64,000 bases of DNA from NCBI RefSeq assembly GCF_900099735.1, contig NZ_FNDT01000009.1, positions 1 to 64,000 of the forward strand, in the 5' to 3' direction. The stretch is from Arthrobacter subterraneus (lineage in GTDB: Bacteria > Actinomycetota > Actinomycetes > Actinomycetales > Micrococcaceae). The first letter of the stretch is position 1. Every line of letters begins with the position of its first letter. The translations under genes and the position numbers were made by a program. The notes under the pieces were generated by a model. It was not told the DNA's origin and made no database searches. It saw only the letters and a list, made by a program, of their open reading frames with translations. Shown piece by piece: positions 1 through 10,956 of the stretch.

Positions 1-2575
1 CCTCGTGGACACCGTGGGCGAACGGGCCGGGCAGCACGTGTTCATCGAGATGAACCCGCGCATCCAGGTGGAGCACACAGTGACCGAGGAGGTCACCGAC
101 GTGGACCTGGTGCAGTCGCAGCTGCGAATCGCCGCGGGGGAGACGCTGGCGGATCTCGGTCTGTCCCAGGACTCCGTCCGGCTCCGCGGCGCTGCGCTGC
201 AGTCCCGCATCACCACCGAGGACCCGGCGAACGGATTCCGCCCCGACGTCGGAAAAATCACCGCCTATCGTTCCGCCGGCGGTGCGGGCGTCCGGCTGGA
301 CGGCGGCACCGTGTACGCGGGAGCGGAAATCAGCCCGCACTTCGACTCGATGCTGGTGAAGCTCACCTGCCGGGGCAGGGACTACGAGTCGGCTGTGCGC
401 CGGGCACGGCGTGCCCTGGCCGAGTTCCGGGTGCGCGGAGTGTCCACCAACATCTCCTTCCTGCAGGCCGTCCTCGATGACCCGGACTTCATCGCAGGCA
501 ACGTGGCCACCTCCTTCATCGACGAGCGCCCCGAACTGCTCACCGCGCGCGTTCCAGCCGACCGTGGAACCAAACTGCTGAACTGGCTCGCCGACGTTAC
601 CGTCAACAAGCCCCATGGTGAGCTCACCGTCGAGCTGGACCCGGCGGAGAAGCTCCCGGCGGTCACCGAGGCAGAGCAGCGGCCCGGAAGCCGTCAGCGG
701 CTGCAGGAACTCGGGCCGGAGGGCTTCGCGGCCGAGCTGCGGGCGCAGACAGCCCTGGCCGTCACGGACACCACGTTCCGCGACGCGCACCAGTCACTGC
801 TGGCCACCCGCGTGCGCACCCGGGATCTTGTCGCCGCGGGCAAGGCCGTGTCCGCCAAAATGCCGGACCTGCTGTCGGTGGAGGCGTGGGGCGGTGCAAC
901 CTACGACGTCGCACTGCGCTTCCTGGGTGAGGACCCGTGGGAGCGGCTCGCTGCCCTGCGCGCGGAGATGCCGAACATCTGCCTGCAGATGCTGCTGCGC
1001 GGACGCAACACCGTCGGTTACACCCCGTACCCGGAGGCGGTCACCAAGGCCTTTGTGCAGGAAGCCGCAGCCACGGGAATCGACATCTTCCGTATCTTCG
1101 ACGCGCTCAACGATGTGTCGCAGATGGAACCGGCCATCCGCGCAGTCCGCGAAACCGGCACCGCGGTCGCTGAAGTGGCGCTGTGCTACACCTCGGACAT
1201 GCTGGACCCCGAGGAAAAGCTTTACACGCTGGATTACTACCTCGACCTCGCCCAGCGCATCGTCGACGCCGGGGCGCACATCCTCGCCATCAAGGACATG
1301 GCAGGCCTGCTGCGACCGGCCGCGGCAGCCAAACTCGTTACCGCCCTGCGTGACCGGTTCGACCTTCCGGTGCACCTGCACACGCACGACACCGCGGGAG
1401 GCCAGCTGGCCACCCTTCTGGCCGCCTCCAACGCCGGAGTCGACGCCGTCGACGTCGCCAGCGCCTCACTGGCCGGTACCACCAGCCAACCCTCGGCCTC
1501 GGCTCTGGTCGCGGCCCTTGCGCACACCGACCGTGACACCGGCATGTCGCTGGAAAACGTCAGCTCCCTTGAGCCGTACTGGGAAGCAGTGCGCCGCGTC
1601 TACGCGCCCTTCGAGTCCGGCCTGCCCGGGCCCACCGGGCGGGTCTACCGTCACGAGATCCCCGGCGGGCAGCTCTCCAACCTCCGCCAGCAAGCCATCG
1701 CCCTGGGTCTTGGCGAGCGGTTCGAGGCGGTTGAGGACATGTACACAGCGGCGGACCGGATGCTCGGGCGCCTGGTAAAAGTCACTCCGTCCTCCAAGGT
1801 GGTCGGCGATCTCGCCCTGCAGCTCGTCGGGTCCAACGTGGAGCCGGCGGCGTTCGAGGAGAACCCGCAGAAGTACGACATCCCGGACTCCGTGATCGGT
1901 TTCCTCAGCGGCGAACTCGGCGACCCTCCCGGAGGATGGCCGGAGCCGTTCCGCACCAAGGCTCTTCAGGGTCGCACCGTCAAGGTCCGCGACGCTGAGC
2001 TCAGCGCCGAGGACCAGCAGGCACTGGACGGCGACTCCGCGACCCGCCGTGCCACGCTCAACCGGCTGCTCTTCGAGGGTCCCACCAGGGACTTCCAGAC
2101 CACCCGCCACACCTTCGGCGACGTGTCCGTCCTGGACACCCGCGACTACCTGTACGGGCTGCAGCAGGGCAGCGAGCACGTCATCCAGCTCGAAAAGGGT
2201 GTGCGTCTCATCGCCACTCTCGAAGCGGTCTCGGACGCCGATGAACGCGGCATGCGCACGGTCATGTGCACGCTGAACGGGCAGATGCGCCCCGTCGTCG
2301 TGCGGGACCGCAGTGTCCACACCGACGTGAAGGCAGCGGAGAAGGCCGACCCGGCGCAGCCGGGCCACGTCGCCGCGCCGTTCGCCGGGGCAGTGACCCT
2401 CGGCGTAGCCGAAGGCGACACCGTTCAGGCCGGTGACACCGTGGCCACCATAGAGGCGATGAAGATGGAAGCCGGCATCACCACCACCGTGGGCGGAACC
2501 GTCAAGCGGCTGGCCATCGGCGCCGTCGAACAGGTGCAGGGCGGGGACCTCCTCCTGGTGATTGACCCCTCCTGA
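1..2575 (+). CDS. pyc: Pyruvate carboxylase, C-terminal 857 codons (5' end outside window)
   Basis: Biotin-dependent carboxylation of pyruvate to oxaloacetate, the cytosolic anaplerotic reaction. The frame is open from the first base, so the true start lies upstream. The segment opens in the biotin carboxylase domain (EMNPRIQVEH, with conserved Glu, Asn and Arg). It continues through the carboxyltransferase domain (DTTFRDAHQSLLATR; HLHTHDTAGG metal-site histidines) and ends in a biotinyl carrier domain whose acceptor lysine is in EAMKMEAG, about 40 residues from the end. The order BC-CT-BCCP on one chain is that of single-chain pyruvate carboxylase, not of acyl-CoA carboxylase or oxaloacetate decarboxylase subunits. 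The next gene starts 74 nt downstream and appears to have its own promoter. Confidence 0.96.
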   Translation, partial: LVDTVGERAGQHVFIEMNPRIQVEHTVTEEVTDVDLVQSQLRIAAGETLADLGLSQDSVRLRGAALQSRITTEDPANGFRPDVGKITAYRSAGGAGVRLDGGTVYAGAEISPHFDSMLVKLTCRGRDYESAVRRARRALAEFRVRGVSTNISFLQAVLDDPDFIAGNVATSFIDERPELLTARVPADRGTKLLNWLADVTVNKPHGELTVELDPAEKLPAVTEAEQRPGSRQRLQELGPEGFAAELRAQTALAVTDTTFRDAHQSLLATRVRTRDLVAAGKAVSAKMPDLLSVEAWGGATYDVALRFLGEDPWERLAALRAEMPNICLQMLLRGRNTVGYTPYPEAVTKAFVQEAAATGIDIFRIFDALNDVSQMEPAIRAVRETGTAVAEVALCYTSDMLDPEEKLYTLDYYLDLAQRIVDAGAHILAIKDMAGLLRPAAAAKLVTALRDRFDLPVHLHTHDTAGGQLATLLAASNAGVDAVDVASASLAGTTSQPSASALVAALAHTDRDTGMSLENVSSLEPYWEAVRRVYAPFESGLPGPTGRVYRHEIPGGQLSNLRQQAIALGLGERFEAVEDMYTAADRMLGRLVKVTPSSKVVGDLALQLVGSNVEPAAFEENPQKYDIPDSVIGFLSGELGDPPGGWPEPFRTKALQGRTVKVRDAELSAEDQQALDGDSATRRATLNRLLFEGPTRDFQTTRHTFGDVSVLDTRDYLYGLQQGSEHVIQLEKGVRLIATLEAVSDADERGMRTVMCTLNGQMRPVVVRDRSVHTDVKAAEKADPAQPGHVAAPFAGAVTLGVAEGDTVQAGDTVATIEAMKMEAGITTTVGGTVKRLAIGAVEQVQGGDLLLVIDPS

Positions 2576-2649
2576 CGCGCGCCTGCGCTAAGGTGATGCA
2601 GAATCCACCTGCAGCTCCTGCTGCGGGCGTCAGGCGAGCGTGAGGAATC

Positions 2650-4071
2650 ATGGCGAACGAGAAGAACCCCTCAGATCAGTCCGCGGATAGCGGCGGGGTC
2701 CCCGGGGACCCCGCTGAAACCGTGCCTGTGCAGGATCAGCCCGGCGCTGGACCTGCGGAGGGCGGGGGGCCGCGCGAAGAAGAGACCGGGGCCGGCCATG
2801 ACTTGGCGGCCGATGCGCCGGCGGAGTACACACTGAGCTCGGAGGCGGACGCCGTAGATCCCGAAGAGCGCGGAGACGCGGACGTACCTGGCTCCCCGAT
2901 GGTCCAGGCTCCGATGCCGGACCGGCTCCCGCACATCGGGATAACGCCGGCCAGCGAGGGCCAACGTCCGGGACAGCATCCGGCTGATCCTGCCGATCTC
3001 ACGCTCGCCGACAGTGATGTCCGGCTTACCGGGGACGAGGAAGCCACAGGGTGGCAACCGTCAGGCGGACGTGCGGAGCCTGCGCCGGAGCCTCAGGAGC
3101 AGGCACCGGCGGTTCCGGACCGGAGCGCACGCCGCACCAGGGAGGAGGGCCCCGAGCCGGCCTCGTCCCTGACCGCGGACCGGCTCCTGACGTCGCAGCA
3201 GCGCCAGCCCATCGGGGGATGGCGGCTATGGCTGTATAAGGCGACCTTCGGCTACGTGAATCTGGGCGATTCCGACGCCGTGCGGATCCGTCGGGCGCTT
3301 GAGCACCGGGTGGGCGTGCGGCTGGGGGAGCGGACCCGCTATGTTCCGGTGCTGTCCCGGAAAGGAGGGGTCGGCAAAACCACAGTGACCACCCTGCTGG
3401 GAATGGTGCTGGCGGATATCCGTGAGGACCGGATCATCGCGATGGATGCCAACCCGGACCGGGGAACCCTCTCAGACCGGTCACCGGGCAAGGCCGACTT
3501 CACGGCGCGCCAGCTGGTGCAGAACCGGTTCATGGTGGACTCCTTTGCCCAGCTCTCCAGTTACGTCGCCCGCGACGGGTCCCGCCTGCATGTGCTTGCG
3601 TCGGATACGGACCCCACCATTGCGCAGGCCTTCGACGACGCCGATTACCGCGCCGTCACGGACATCCTCGGCAGATACTACTCCATCGTCCTCACCGACT
3701 CCGGCACCGGAATGGTGCACTCGGTCATGAAGGGCACGCTCGAGAAGGCCGACGCCGTCGTGCTTGTTTCCGGCGGGAGCGTCGACGAGGCGCGCCTCGC
3801 CTCGGAGACCCTGTCCTGGCTTGAAGCGCACGGCCGCCACGACCTGGTGGCGAAGGCCATCGTGGTCGTCAACATGTCATCGGGCAACCGCACCGAGGTC
3901 AACGTCAACGAGATCGAGGAACACTTCCGGTCCCGGGTGAGCACCGTGGTGCGGATACCCTATGACCGCCACCTCGCCGAGGGGTCCCGCGTTGACCTCG
4001 CCAAGCTGCAGCCGAAGACCCGGGACGCCGTCGTGGAGCTGGCGGCGCTTGTCGTGGACCAGCTGCACTGA
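2650..4071 (+). CDS. ParA/MinD-superfamily ATPase with long disordered N-terminus (EspI-like)
   Basis: The protein has 473 residues. Residues 1-190 are rich in Pro, Glu, Asp, Gly and Ala and look disordered. A short conserved stretch (GGWRLWLYKATFGYVNLG) precedes a deviant Walker A, KGGVGKTT at residues 238-245, and a DANPDRG segment near residue 266, as in ParA/MinD ATPases. The acidic/proline N-terminus plus C-terminal SIMIBI ATPase recalls the actinobacterial EspI-like family; that link is inference. There is no ParB partner or type VII secretion gene nearby. The ATG follows GTGAGGAATC, and TAAGGT at 2589-2594 may be its -10. Mycothione reductase starts 3 nt after the stop, so the two are probably cotranscribed. 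The cellular role is not known. Confidence 0.8.
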   Translation: MANEKNPSDQSADSGGVPGDPAETVPVQDQPGAGPAEGGGPREEETGAGHDLAADAPAEYTLSSEADAVDPEERGDADVPGSPMVQAPMPDRLPHIGITPASEGQRPGQHPADPADLTLADSDVRLTGDEEATGWQPSGGRAEPAPEPQEQAPAVPDRSARRTREEGPEPASSLTADRLLTSQQRQPIGGWRLWLYKATFGYVNLGDSDAVRIRRALEHRVGVRLGERTRYVPVLSRKGGVGKTTVTTLLGMVLADIREDRIIAMDANPDRGTLSDRSPGKADFTARQLVQNRFMVDSFAQLSSYVARDGSRLHVLASDTDPTIAQAFDDADYRAVTDILGRYYSIVLTDSGTGMVHSVMKGTLEKADAVVLVSGGSVDEARLASETLSWLEAHGRHDLVAKAIVVVNMSSGNRTEVNVNEIEEHFRSRVSTVVRIPYDRHLAEGSRVDLAKLQPKTRDAVVELAALVVDQLH

Positions 4072-4074
4072 TCC

Positions 4075-5487
4075 GTGGTTCACTACGATCTGGCGATCAT
4101 CGGCTCAGGCTCCGGCAACACGCTCATCACGCCCGAGTGGGACAACAAGAAGGTCGCCATCATTGAGGGCGGGACGTTCGGCGGAACGTGCCTGAACGTG
4201 GGATGCATCCCCACGAAGATGCTCGTCTACCCGGCGGAGCTTGCCCGGGCCGCTGACGACGCCGGCCGCCTCGGCGTCGACCTGCAGCACACCGGGACCC
4301 GCTGGGCGGACCTGAGGGACCGCATCTTCACCCGCATCGACAGCATCTCGGAAGCGGGACGGGCGTACCGGGCAGATGAACTGCAGCACGTGGATCTGTA
4401 CGAGGAAGAGGCCCGGTTCACGGCGGACCGCACGCTGGTCACCGCCTCCGGCGCTGTCATCACCGCTGATCAGGTGGTGATTGCCGCTGGCTCCCGTCCT
4501 GTGGTGCCGGGTATCCCCGGACTGGACCTGCCGCAGGTGCACACGTCGGACACCGTGATGAGGCTGGACGAACAACCGCGACGCATGCTGATCATCGGCG
4601 GCGGATACATCGCGGCCGAGTTTGCGCACGTCTTCTCCGCCCTCGGCACCGACGTCACTCTCGCGGTCCGGTCCGGGCAGCTGCTGCGCTCACTTGACCA
4701 CACGGTGTCTGAACGCTTCACGGAGCGCGCGCAATCGCAGTGGACGGTGCTGACGGGCCGGCAGGTGACCCGGGTGGACAGCAACGCGGACGGGTCGGTC
4801 ACAGCCACGGTGGTGGCGACGGACGGCGGGGAATCGAAAGTCGGAGCCGACGTCGTGCTCGTCGCTACCGGAAGGACACCGAACAGCGACCGGGTGGGTG
4901 CGCTGGAAGCCGGTTTCGATCTGACAGCGGACGGCAGGATCGCGGTCGATGCGTTCCAGCGTGTCACCAGGGAGGGTAAACCCGTCCCCGGTGTCTGGGC
5001 GCTCGGCGATATCTCCAGCCCCTTCCAGCTCAAGCACGTGGCCAACCATGAAGCCAGGGTGGTTTCACACAACCTGCTGCACCCGGATGCCCTGCACGCC
5101 AGCGACCATCGCTACGTACCCGCCGCCGTGTTCACCAGACCCCAGATAGCGACGGTGGGGCTCACTGAGGAACAGGCCCTGGAACGGGCGGAAAGGACCG
5201 GCTCACGTGTTGCGGTGGCGGTCCAGCAGTACGGGTCAACGGCGTACGGCTGGGCCATGGAGGACACCACGGGAATCGTGAAGATCCTCGCCGAAGAAGA
5301 CACCGGAACCATCCTCGGCGCGCACATCATGGGACACGAAGCCTCAAACCTCATCCAGCCCCTCATCCAGGCGATGCACTTTGGCCTTGACGCCTTCACC
5401 ATGGCCCGCGGACAGTACTGGATTCATCCGGCGCTGGCCGAGGTGGTGGAGAACGCCCTGCTTTCGCTGCGGGCGCCCTCCACCTGA
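4075..5487 (+). CDS. mtr: Mycothione reductase
   Basis: FAD-dependent NADPH:mycothiol-disulfide reductase that keeps mycothiol, the actinobacterial low-molecular-weight thiol, reduced. It has 470 residues. A Rossmann FAD motif (IGSGSGN) lies near residue 9. The redox-active disulfide is in GTCLNVGCIPTK, with cysteines at about 39 and 44. A second dinucleotide motif (IIGGGYIAAEF) follows, and the C-terminus carries the dimer-interface His-Glu pair (HPALAEVVE, His near 451). The IPTK motif and N-terminus favour mycothione reductase over lipoamide dehydrogenase, though both share the fold. The start is a GTG 3 nt after the previous stop, with no clear Shine-Dalgarno of its own, suggesting translational coupling. 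The gene converges on the acyl-CoA ligase. Confidence 0.9.
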   Translation: MVHYDLAIIGSGSGNTLITPEWDNKKVAIIEGGTFGGTCLNVGCIPTKMLVYPAELARAADDAGRLGVDLQHTGTRWADLRDRIFTRIDSISEAGRAYRADELQHVDLYEEEARFTADRTLVTASGAVITADQVVIAAGSRPVVPGIPGLDLPQVHTSDTVMRLDEQPRRMLIIGGGYIAAEFAHVFSALGTDVTLAVRSGQLLRSLDHTVSERFTERAQSQWTVLTGRQVTRVDSNADGSVTATVVATDGGESKVGADVVLVATGRTPNSDRVGALEAGFDLTADGRIAVDAFQRVTREGKPVPGVWALGDISSPFQLKHVANHEARVVSHNLLHPDALHASDHRYVPAAVFTRPQIATVGLTEEQALERAERTGSRVAVAVQQYGSTAYGWAMEDTTGIVKILAEEDTGTILGAHIMGHEASNLIQPLIQAMHFGLDAFTMARGQYWIHPALAEVVENALLSLRAPST

Positions 5488-5491
5488 CCCG

Positions 5492-7309
<1,818 letters not shown>

Positions 7310-7330
7310 GGAAATCTCCTTTGATCTTTG

Positions 7331-7343
7331 TCACATCCTGTGA
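7331..7343. promoter_or_regulatory. Palindrome TCACA-N3-TGTGA in the fadD/glucokinase intergenic region
   Basis: Perfect 5-bp inverted repeat with a TCC spacer, just upstream of the ligase Shine-Dalgarno and 22 nt from its GTG. The same TCACA-N3-TGTGAG core recurs before divIVA. The regulator is unknown. The half-sites are in the inverse order of a CRP site. Confidence 0.4.
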
Positions 7344-7467
7344 GACATCTTTAGCCTATAGGTTTTCCCGGACGTTCTTACCGTCCAGTAATGTACGAAC
7401 CAGTAACGGTGAATCCGAAAAGGTCAGCGCGGCACAGCTCCAGAACGACGGCGGGAGGCCGGCACCC

Positions 7468-8592
7468 ATGAATCCGGAACCGCAAGAGGGCGCCACAGCG
7501 GGCGGACGGCTCCGCGGTGGGAGCCGGCGGCTGGGGATGCCGCAGGCACCGTACCCTCGCCCGGCACCGAGGCCCCTGCGCTCCCGGGGCCTCGCAATCG
7601 GCATCGACATCGGCGGCACCAAAGTGGCTGCCGGCGTCGTGGACCCCTATGGCACCATCGTCGCGTCCGCGCGGAGGGAAACGCCCGGGCAGGACGCGCG
7701 CGCGGTGGAAGCAGTGATCGTGGACCTGGTGGGCGAGCTCGGGCGCGGCCGGCGTATCCGGTCGGTCGGAATCGGGGCGGCCGGGTGGATGGACCTGGAC
7801 AACGGGACCGTGCTTTTCAGCCCCCACCTCGCCTGGCGCAATGAACCGCTGCGGGCCAATCTCGAGAAGGCCCTCCGACGGCGGGTGACCGTCCTCAATG
7901 ACGCTGATGCGGCTGCGTGGGCGGAATGGCGGTTCGGTGCCGGTCGCGGAGAGCCGCGGCTTGTGCTCATCACGCTGGGCACGGGGATCGGCGGGGCGAT
8001 GATCATGGACGGCATGCTCGAACGCGGCCGCCACGGCGTCGCGGGTGAGTTCGGCCACCAGATCATCGTGCCCAACGGGCACCGCTGCGAGTGCGGCAAC
8101 CGCGGCTGCTGGGAGCAGTACGCCTCGGGCAACGCGCTCGGCCGGGAGGCCCGGGAACTGGCCACCGCCAACTCACCGGTCGCGCAGACCCTGCTCCAGG
8201 AGGTGGGTGGCGACGTCGAGGCCATCACCGGTGCGGTGGTCACCCGGCTGGCGCTGCGGGGTGACCCCGTGTGCCAGGAACTGATTGACGACGTCGGACA
8301 GTGGCTTGGCCTCGGCCTGGCCAACCTCGGCGCTGCGCTGGACCCGGGGACCTTCGTGATCGGCGGGGGACTGGGAGCGGCCGGAACGCTGCTGATCGAT
8401 CCCGCCCGGCGCGCCTTCGAACGCAACCTGACAGGGCGGGGCTTCCGCCCTGCGGCAACCATCACTGCCGCCGCGCTGGGGCCGGATGCCGGACTCGTCG
8501 GTGCGGCGGACCTCTCCCGGATCAGGTACCGGCCGCTGCTGCGCAGGGCCTACGGCACCATGCCGTCGGGCCGCTTCAGCGACCGGCGCTAA
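7468..8592 (+). CDS. glk: ROK-family glucokinase
   Basis: Predicted ATP-dependent glucose kinase of 374 residues. It has a ROK N-terminal phosphate-binding motif (GIDIGGTK, about residues 45-52), a LNDADAAAWAE active-site region, GTGIGGA, and the ROK zinc motif CECGNRGCWEQ near residue 208. The open frame continues upstream, but the ATG at 7468 follows GGGAGG with a 9-nt spacer and removes unconserved sequence. About 40 residues of Pro/Arg-rich leader still precede the ROK core, so a later start (ATG 7537) is possible. A second ROK kinase, polyphosphate-type and without the zinc motif, lies at 47.5-48.3 kb. A transcriptional-repressor ROK is unlikely because there is no N-terminal winged helix. 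Confidence 0.85.
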   Translation: MNPEPQEGATAGGRLRGGSRRLGMPQAPYPRPAPRPLRSRGLAIGIDIGGTKVAAGVVDPYGTIVASARRETPGQDARAVEAVIVDLVGELGRGRRIRSVGIGAAGWMDLDNGTVLFSPHLAWRNEPLRANLEKALRRRVTVLNDADAAAWAEWRFGAGRGEPRLVLITLGTGIGGAMIMDGMLERGRHGVAGEFGHQIIVPNGHRCECGNRGCWEQYASGNALGREARELATANSPVAQTLLQEVGGDVEAITGAVVTRLALRGDPVCQELIDDVGQWLGLGLANLGAALDPGTFVIGGGLGAAGTLLIDPARRAFERNLTGRGFRPAATITAAALGPDAGLVGAADLSRIRYRPLLRRAYGTMPSGRFSDRR

Positions 8593-8607
8593 CGCGCCGG
8601 CAAGGGA

Positions 8608-9066
8608 TCAGACCGCAGCGCCGTCGTCGTCGTAATCGCGGTTCTTGGGGAGGCGGAAGATCAGGAAGGTCACGCTCGCCAGGAAGATCGCGACGATACC
8701 CAGCATCACCGTTGTCGAGGCCGCGCGCCAGAACATGGCAATCAGCACCAGCGCTACAGGACCGCCCACTGCGCCCAGCCAGGCGAGGACCACCAGCGGA
8801 TCCCCGACGCCCAAGGCCGGGGGCTCGGGCGGCTGGAAGGATCCGTCTTCCTCGTCTACAGGCGCCGTGTAGTCCCGGGGGCCGGCGGGGGCCTGGACGG
8901 GCTGGCCTTCGAAGATCGCCCGCACACGCTCCTCGGCGGAGGGCGCCGGGTCTGAGGCCGGACGCTCGGGCAGCTCACTGCTGGGCGTTTCTTCCAGGCG
9001 GGCGACGAGGTCCTGCCAGACGGCGTCGTCAGTGGACTCGTTCGGATCCTGGGCTCGGGGACTCAT
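8608..9066 (-). CDS. Hypothetical membrane protein with two C-terminal transmembrane helices
   Basis: The protein has 152 residues and I do not recognise the family. The first 85 residues are charged and Pro/Glu-rich, probably cytoplasmic and disordered. Two hydrophobic segments follow (about 90-111 and 118-138), then a short acidic tail ending DYDDDGAAV. Its ATG overlaps the stop of the upstream hydrolase as ATGA, so the two are translationally coupled and one transcript is likely. No catalytic motif is visible. Confidence 0.75.
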   Translation of the reverse strand: MSPRAQDPNESTDDAVWQDLVARLEETPSSELPERPASDPAPSAEERVRAIFEGQPVQAPAGPRDYTAPVDEEDGSFQPPEPPALGVGDPLVVLAWLGAVGGPVALVLIAMFWRAASTTVMLGIVAIFLASVTFLIFRLPKNRDYDDDGAAV

Positions 9067-9827
9067 GCGGTGGTACCTGCCGTCACGTGCTCGATGAATG
9101 CTGCGGAGCGCTCGAAGATGAGCTCCTGGTCGTGGTCCATAGTGGCCACGTGGTAACTGTTCTCCAACCGTATTATCTCCAAGTCTGCACTCCCGATGCG
9201 CCGCTGTAGAACTTCGAGGCTGCTTTCGGGAACAACCCGGTCAGTGTTGGAGCGGAATACCAGGGTAGGAGCGGTCACCTGGGGGAGGCGGTCAGTGGTG
9301 TCACGGAAGAGCTGCGCGAGCTGGTGCACAGCCGAGACGGGCGTACGGGCATACGCGCGCTCGTCCACGCCCTCCTTCCGGATGTCGTTGCCGATCGACG
9401 GGACGCTTCTGAGCAGGTACTTCAGCACGCCCACATAGCGTGCGCGCGGATCGGCGATGGTGAGCCCTGGATTGACGACGACGACGCCGGCCACCGGTTC
9501 CAGCGCGGCCAGCCGCAGGGCGAGGGCACCGCCCATCGACAGCCCTGCCACCACCACGGCGTCGGTTTCCCGCGCAAGTTCCCGGTAGGAGGTTTCGACT
9601 CCCTCATACCAGCGCTCCCATGGTGTCCTCGCGAGCTCCTGCCACGTGGTGCCGTGCCCGGCCAGCACGGGAAGCCGTACGGCGAATCCCCGGTCCGCGA
9701 GGTAGCGCGCCCATTCGATCATGCTCGCCGGCGAACCGGTGAAGCCGTGGCTGAGGATCACCCCGGTGCGCGCGCGGCTCCCGGAACCGCTGGAGGAGAA
9801 CGCTGCCAGAGCGGGATCGACGGTCAT
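9063..9827 (-). CDS. Alpha/beta-hydrolase, carboxylesterase or monoacylglycerol lipase type
   Basis: The protein has 254 residues from the chosen ATG. It has an oxyanion-hole HGFTGSP segment, the nucleophile elbow GLSMGG (Ser), a late acid in SNTDRVVP and a histidine in NSYHVATMDHD. This layout is that of small Est30-like carboxylesterases and bacterial monoacylglycerol lipases. The substrate cannot be inferred. The frame extends 17 codons upstream, but the family normally starts near the MTVDPALAAF ATG used here. It is transcribed away from plsC and coupled (ATGA) to a small membrane protein. Confidence 0.82.
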   Translation of the reverse strand: MTVDPALAAFSSSGSGSRARTGVILSHGFTGSPASMIEWARYLADRGFAVRLPVLAGHGTTWQELARTPWERWYEGVETSYRELARETDAVVVAGLSMGGALALRLAALEPVAGVVVVNPGLTIADPRARYVGVLKYLLRSVPSIGNDIRKEGVDERAYARTPVSAVHQLAQLFRDTTDRLPQVTAPTLVFRSNTDRVVPESSLEVLQRRIGSADLEIIRLENSYHVATMDHDQELIFERSAAFIEHVTAGTTA

Positions 9828-9933
9828 GGTTCCAATGGTGTCACCGTGTCCGGCGCACTGCCAGTGACGCACGCGCACACACCGCCGCCCGTAGAGTAGT
9901 GTTCCAAGAACCCCACTCAGGAAGGCTGGCAGA

Positions 9934-10890
9934 GTGTTCTACTGGATCATGAAGCGGATCTTTATCGGTCCACTTGTGAATCTCCTCTTCAGGCCCTGGG
10001 TCAAGGGCCTGGACAACATTCCGGCAACCGGTGCGGCTGTAATTGTCAGCAACCATCTGTCGTTCTCGGATTCGATCTTCCTGCCCCTTGCGGTGCCGCG
10101 GCCGGTGATCTTCCTCGCCAAATCCGAGTACTTCACCGGAAAGGGACTGAAGGGAAAGCTGACCGCCACCTTCTTCCGGCTGACCAACCAGCTGCCCATG
10201 GACCGTTCCGGCGGCGCGGCGTCGGCAACCTCGCTCTCGGCGGGGGAGGAAATCCTGAAGTCCGGCGGAATCCTGGGCATCTACCCTGAGGGAACCCGCA
10301 GCCCCGACGGCAGGCTCTACCGGGGAAAGACCGGCGTCGCGAAGCTGATCCTCGCAACGGGAGTGCCCGTGATCCCCGTAGCCATGATCGGAACGGACAA
10401 GGTCCAGCCGATCGGCCGACGGATCCCGAACATCCGTCGCGTCGGCATCATCGTCGGAGAACCGATGGACTTCCGGCGCTACGCCGGCATGGGCGATGAC
10501 CGCTTCATCCAGCGCTCTGTCACCGATGAGATCATGTACGCGCTGATGAGGCTGTCCGGCCAGGAGTATGTAGACGTCTACGCGAGCAGCGTGAAGGAAC
10601 GGCTCGCAAGTGCCAAGACGGCAGGCAAGAAAGCCGGAAAGAAGCCGGAACGCGCCGCAGACCCGCTCCGGCAGGCAGCCGTCCGGCTGGAAGGCTCCAC
10701 GCCGGCGAATCCCGTTCCGCCGTCGTCGGACACTTCGCTCCCGCCGAGCGTCGAGGGCCCATTGCCCGGTGAAGTGCGGATCATCGGGCGGGAAACCGGT
10801 GGGGGCGCCCGCGGCGGCCAGGAGCCGGCCTCTGCCTCCGGACAAAGCCGGAAAAAGCACGACGACGGACCCAGCAGCCGGGCTATGTGA
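9934..10890 (+). CDS. plsC: 1-acyl-sn-glycerol-3-phosphate acyltransferase
   Basis: Membrane-associated acyltransferase, predicted to transfer an acyl chain to lysophosphatidic acid in phospholipid synthesis. It has 318 residues. The catalytic HX4D motif is NHLSFSD (His41, Asp46). The second block YPEGTRSPDG (about 117-126) binds the glycerol-phosphate head, and a GVAKLIL block follows. The last 90 residues are an Ala/Lys/Pro-rich tail beyond the usual PlsC domain. The GTG start is preceded by AGGAAGG, and a -10 candidate TAGAGT lies at 9892-9897. Some actinobacterial paralogues acylate other lipids, so the exact acceptor is uncertain. Confidence 0.88.
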   Translation: MFYWIMKRIFIGPLVNLLFRPWVKGLDNIPATGAAVIVSNHLSFSDSIFLPLAVPRPVIFLAKSEYFTGKGLKGKLTATFFRLTNQLPMDRSGGAASATSLSAGEEILKSGGILGIYPEGTRSPDGRLYRGKTGVAKLILATGVPVIPVAMIGTDKVQPIGRRIPNIRRVGIIVGEPMDFRRYAGMGDDRFIQRSVTDEIMYALMRLSGQEYVDVYASSVKERLASAKTAGKKAGKKPERAADPLRQAAVRLEGSTPANPVPPSSDTSLPPSVEGPLPGEVRIIGRETGGGARGGQEPASASGQSRKKHDDGPSSRAM

Positions 10891-10944
10891 CCAGCCTGCG
10901 CCGCTGGATGACCGGGGGAGTCCGCCGTCGTCAGCTGTTGCCAT

Positions 10945-10950
10945 TAGGCT
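10945..10950 (+). promoter_or_regulatory. -10 hexamer TAGGCT, leaderless promoter of DAHP synthase
   Basis: TAGGCT ends 6 nt before the GTG start codon. Transcription would begin at or next to the start codon. No Shine-Dalgarno is present. Confidence 0.55.
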
Positions 10951-10956
10951 TAACGG

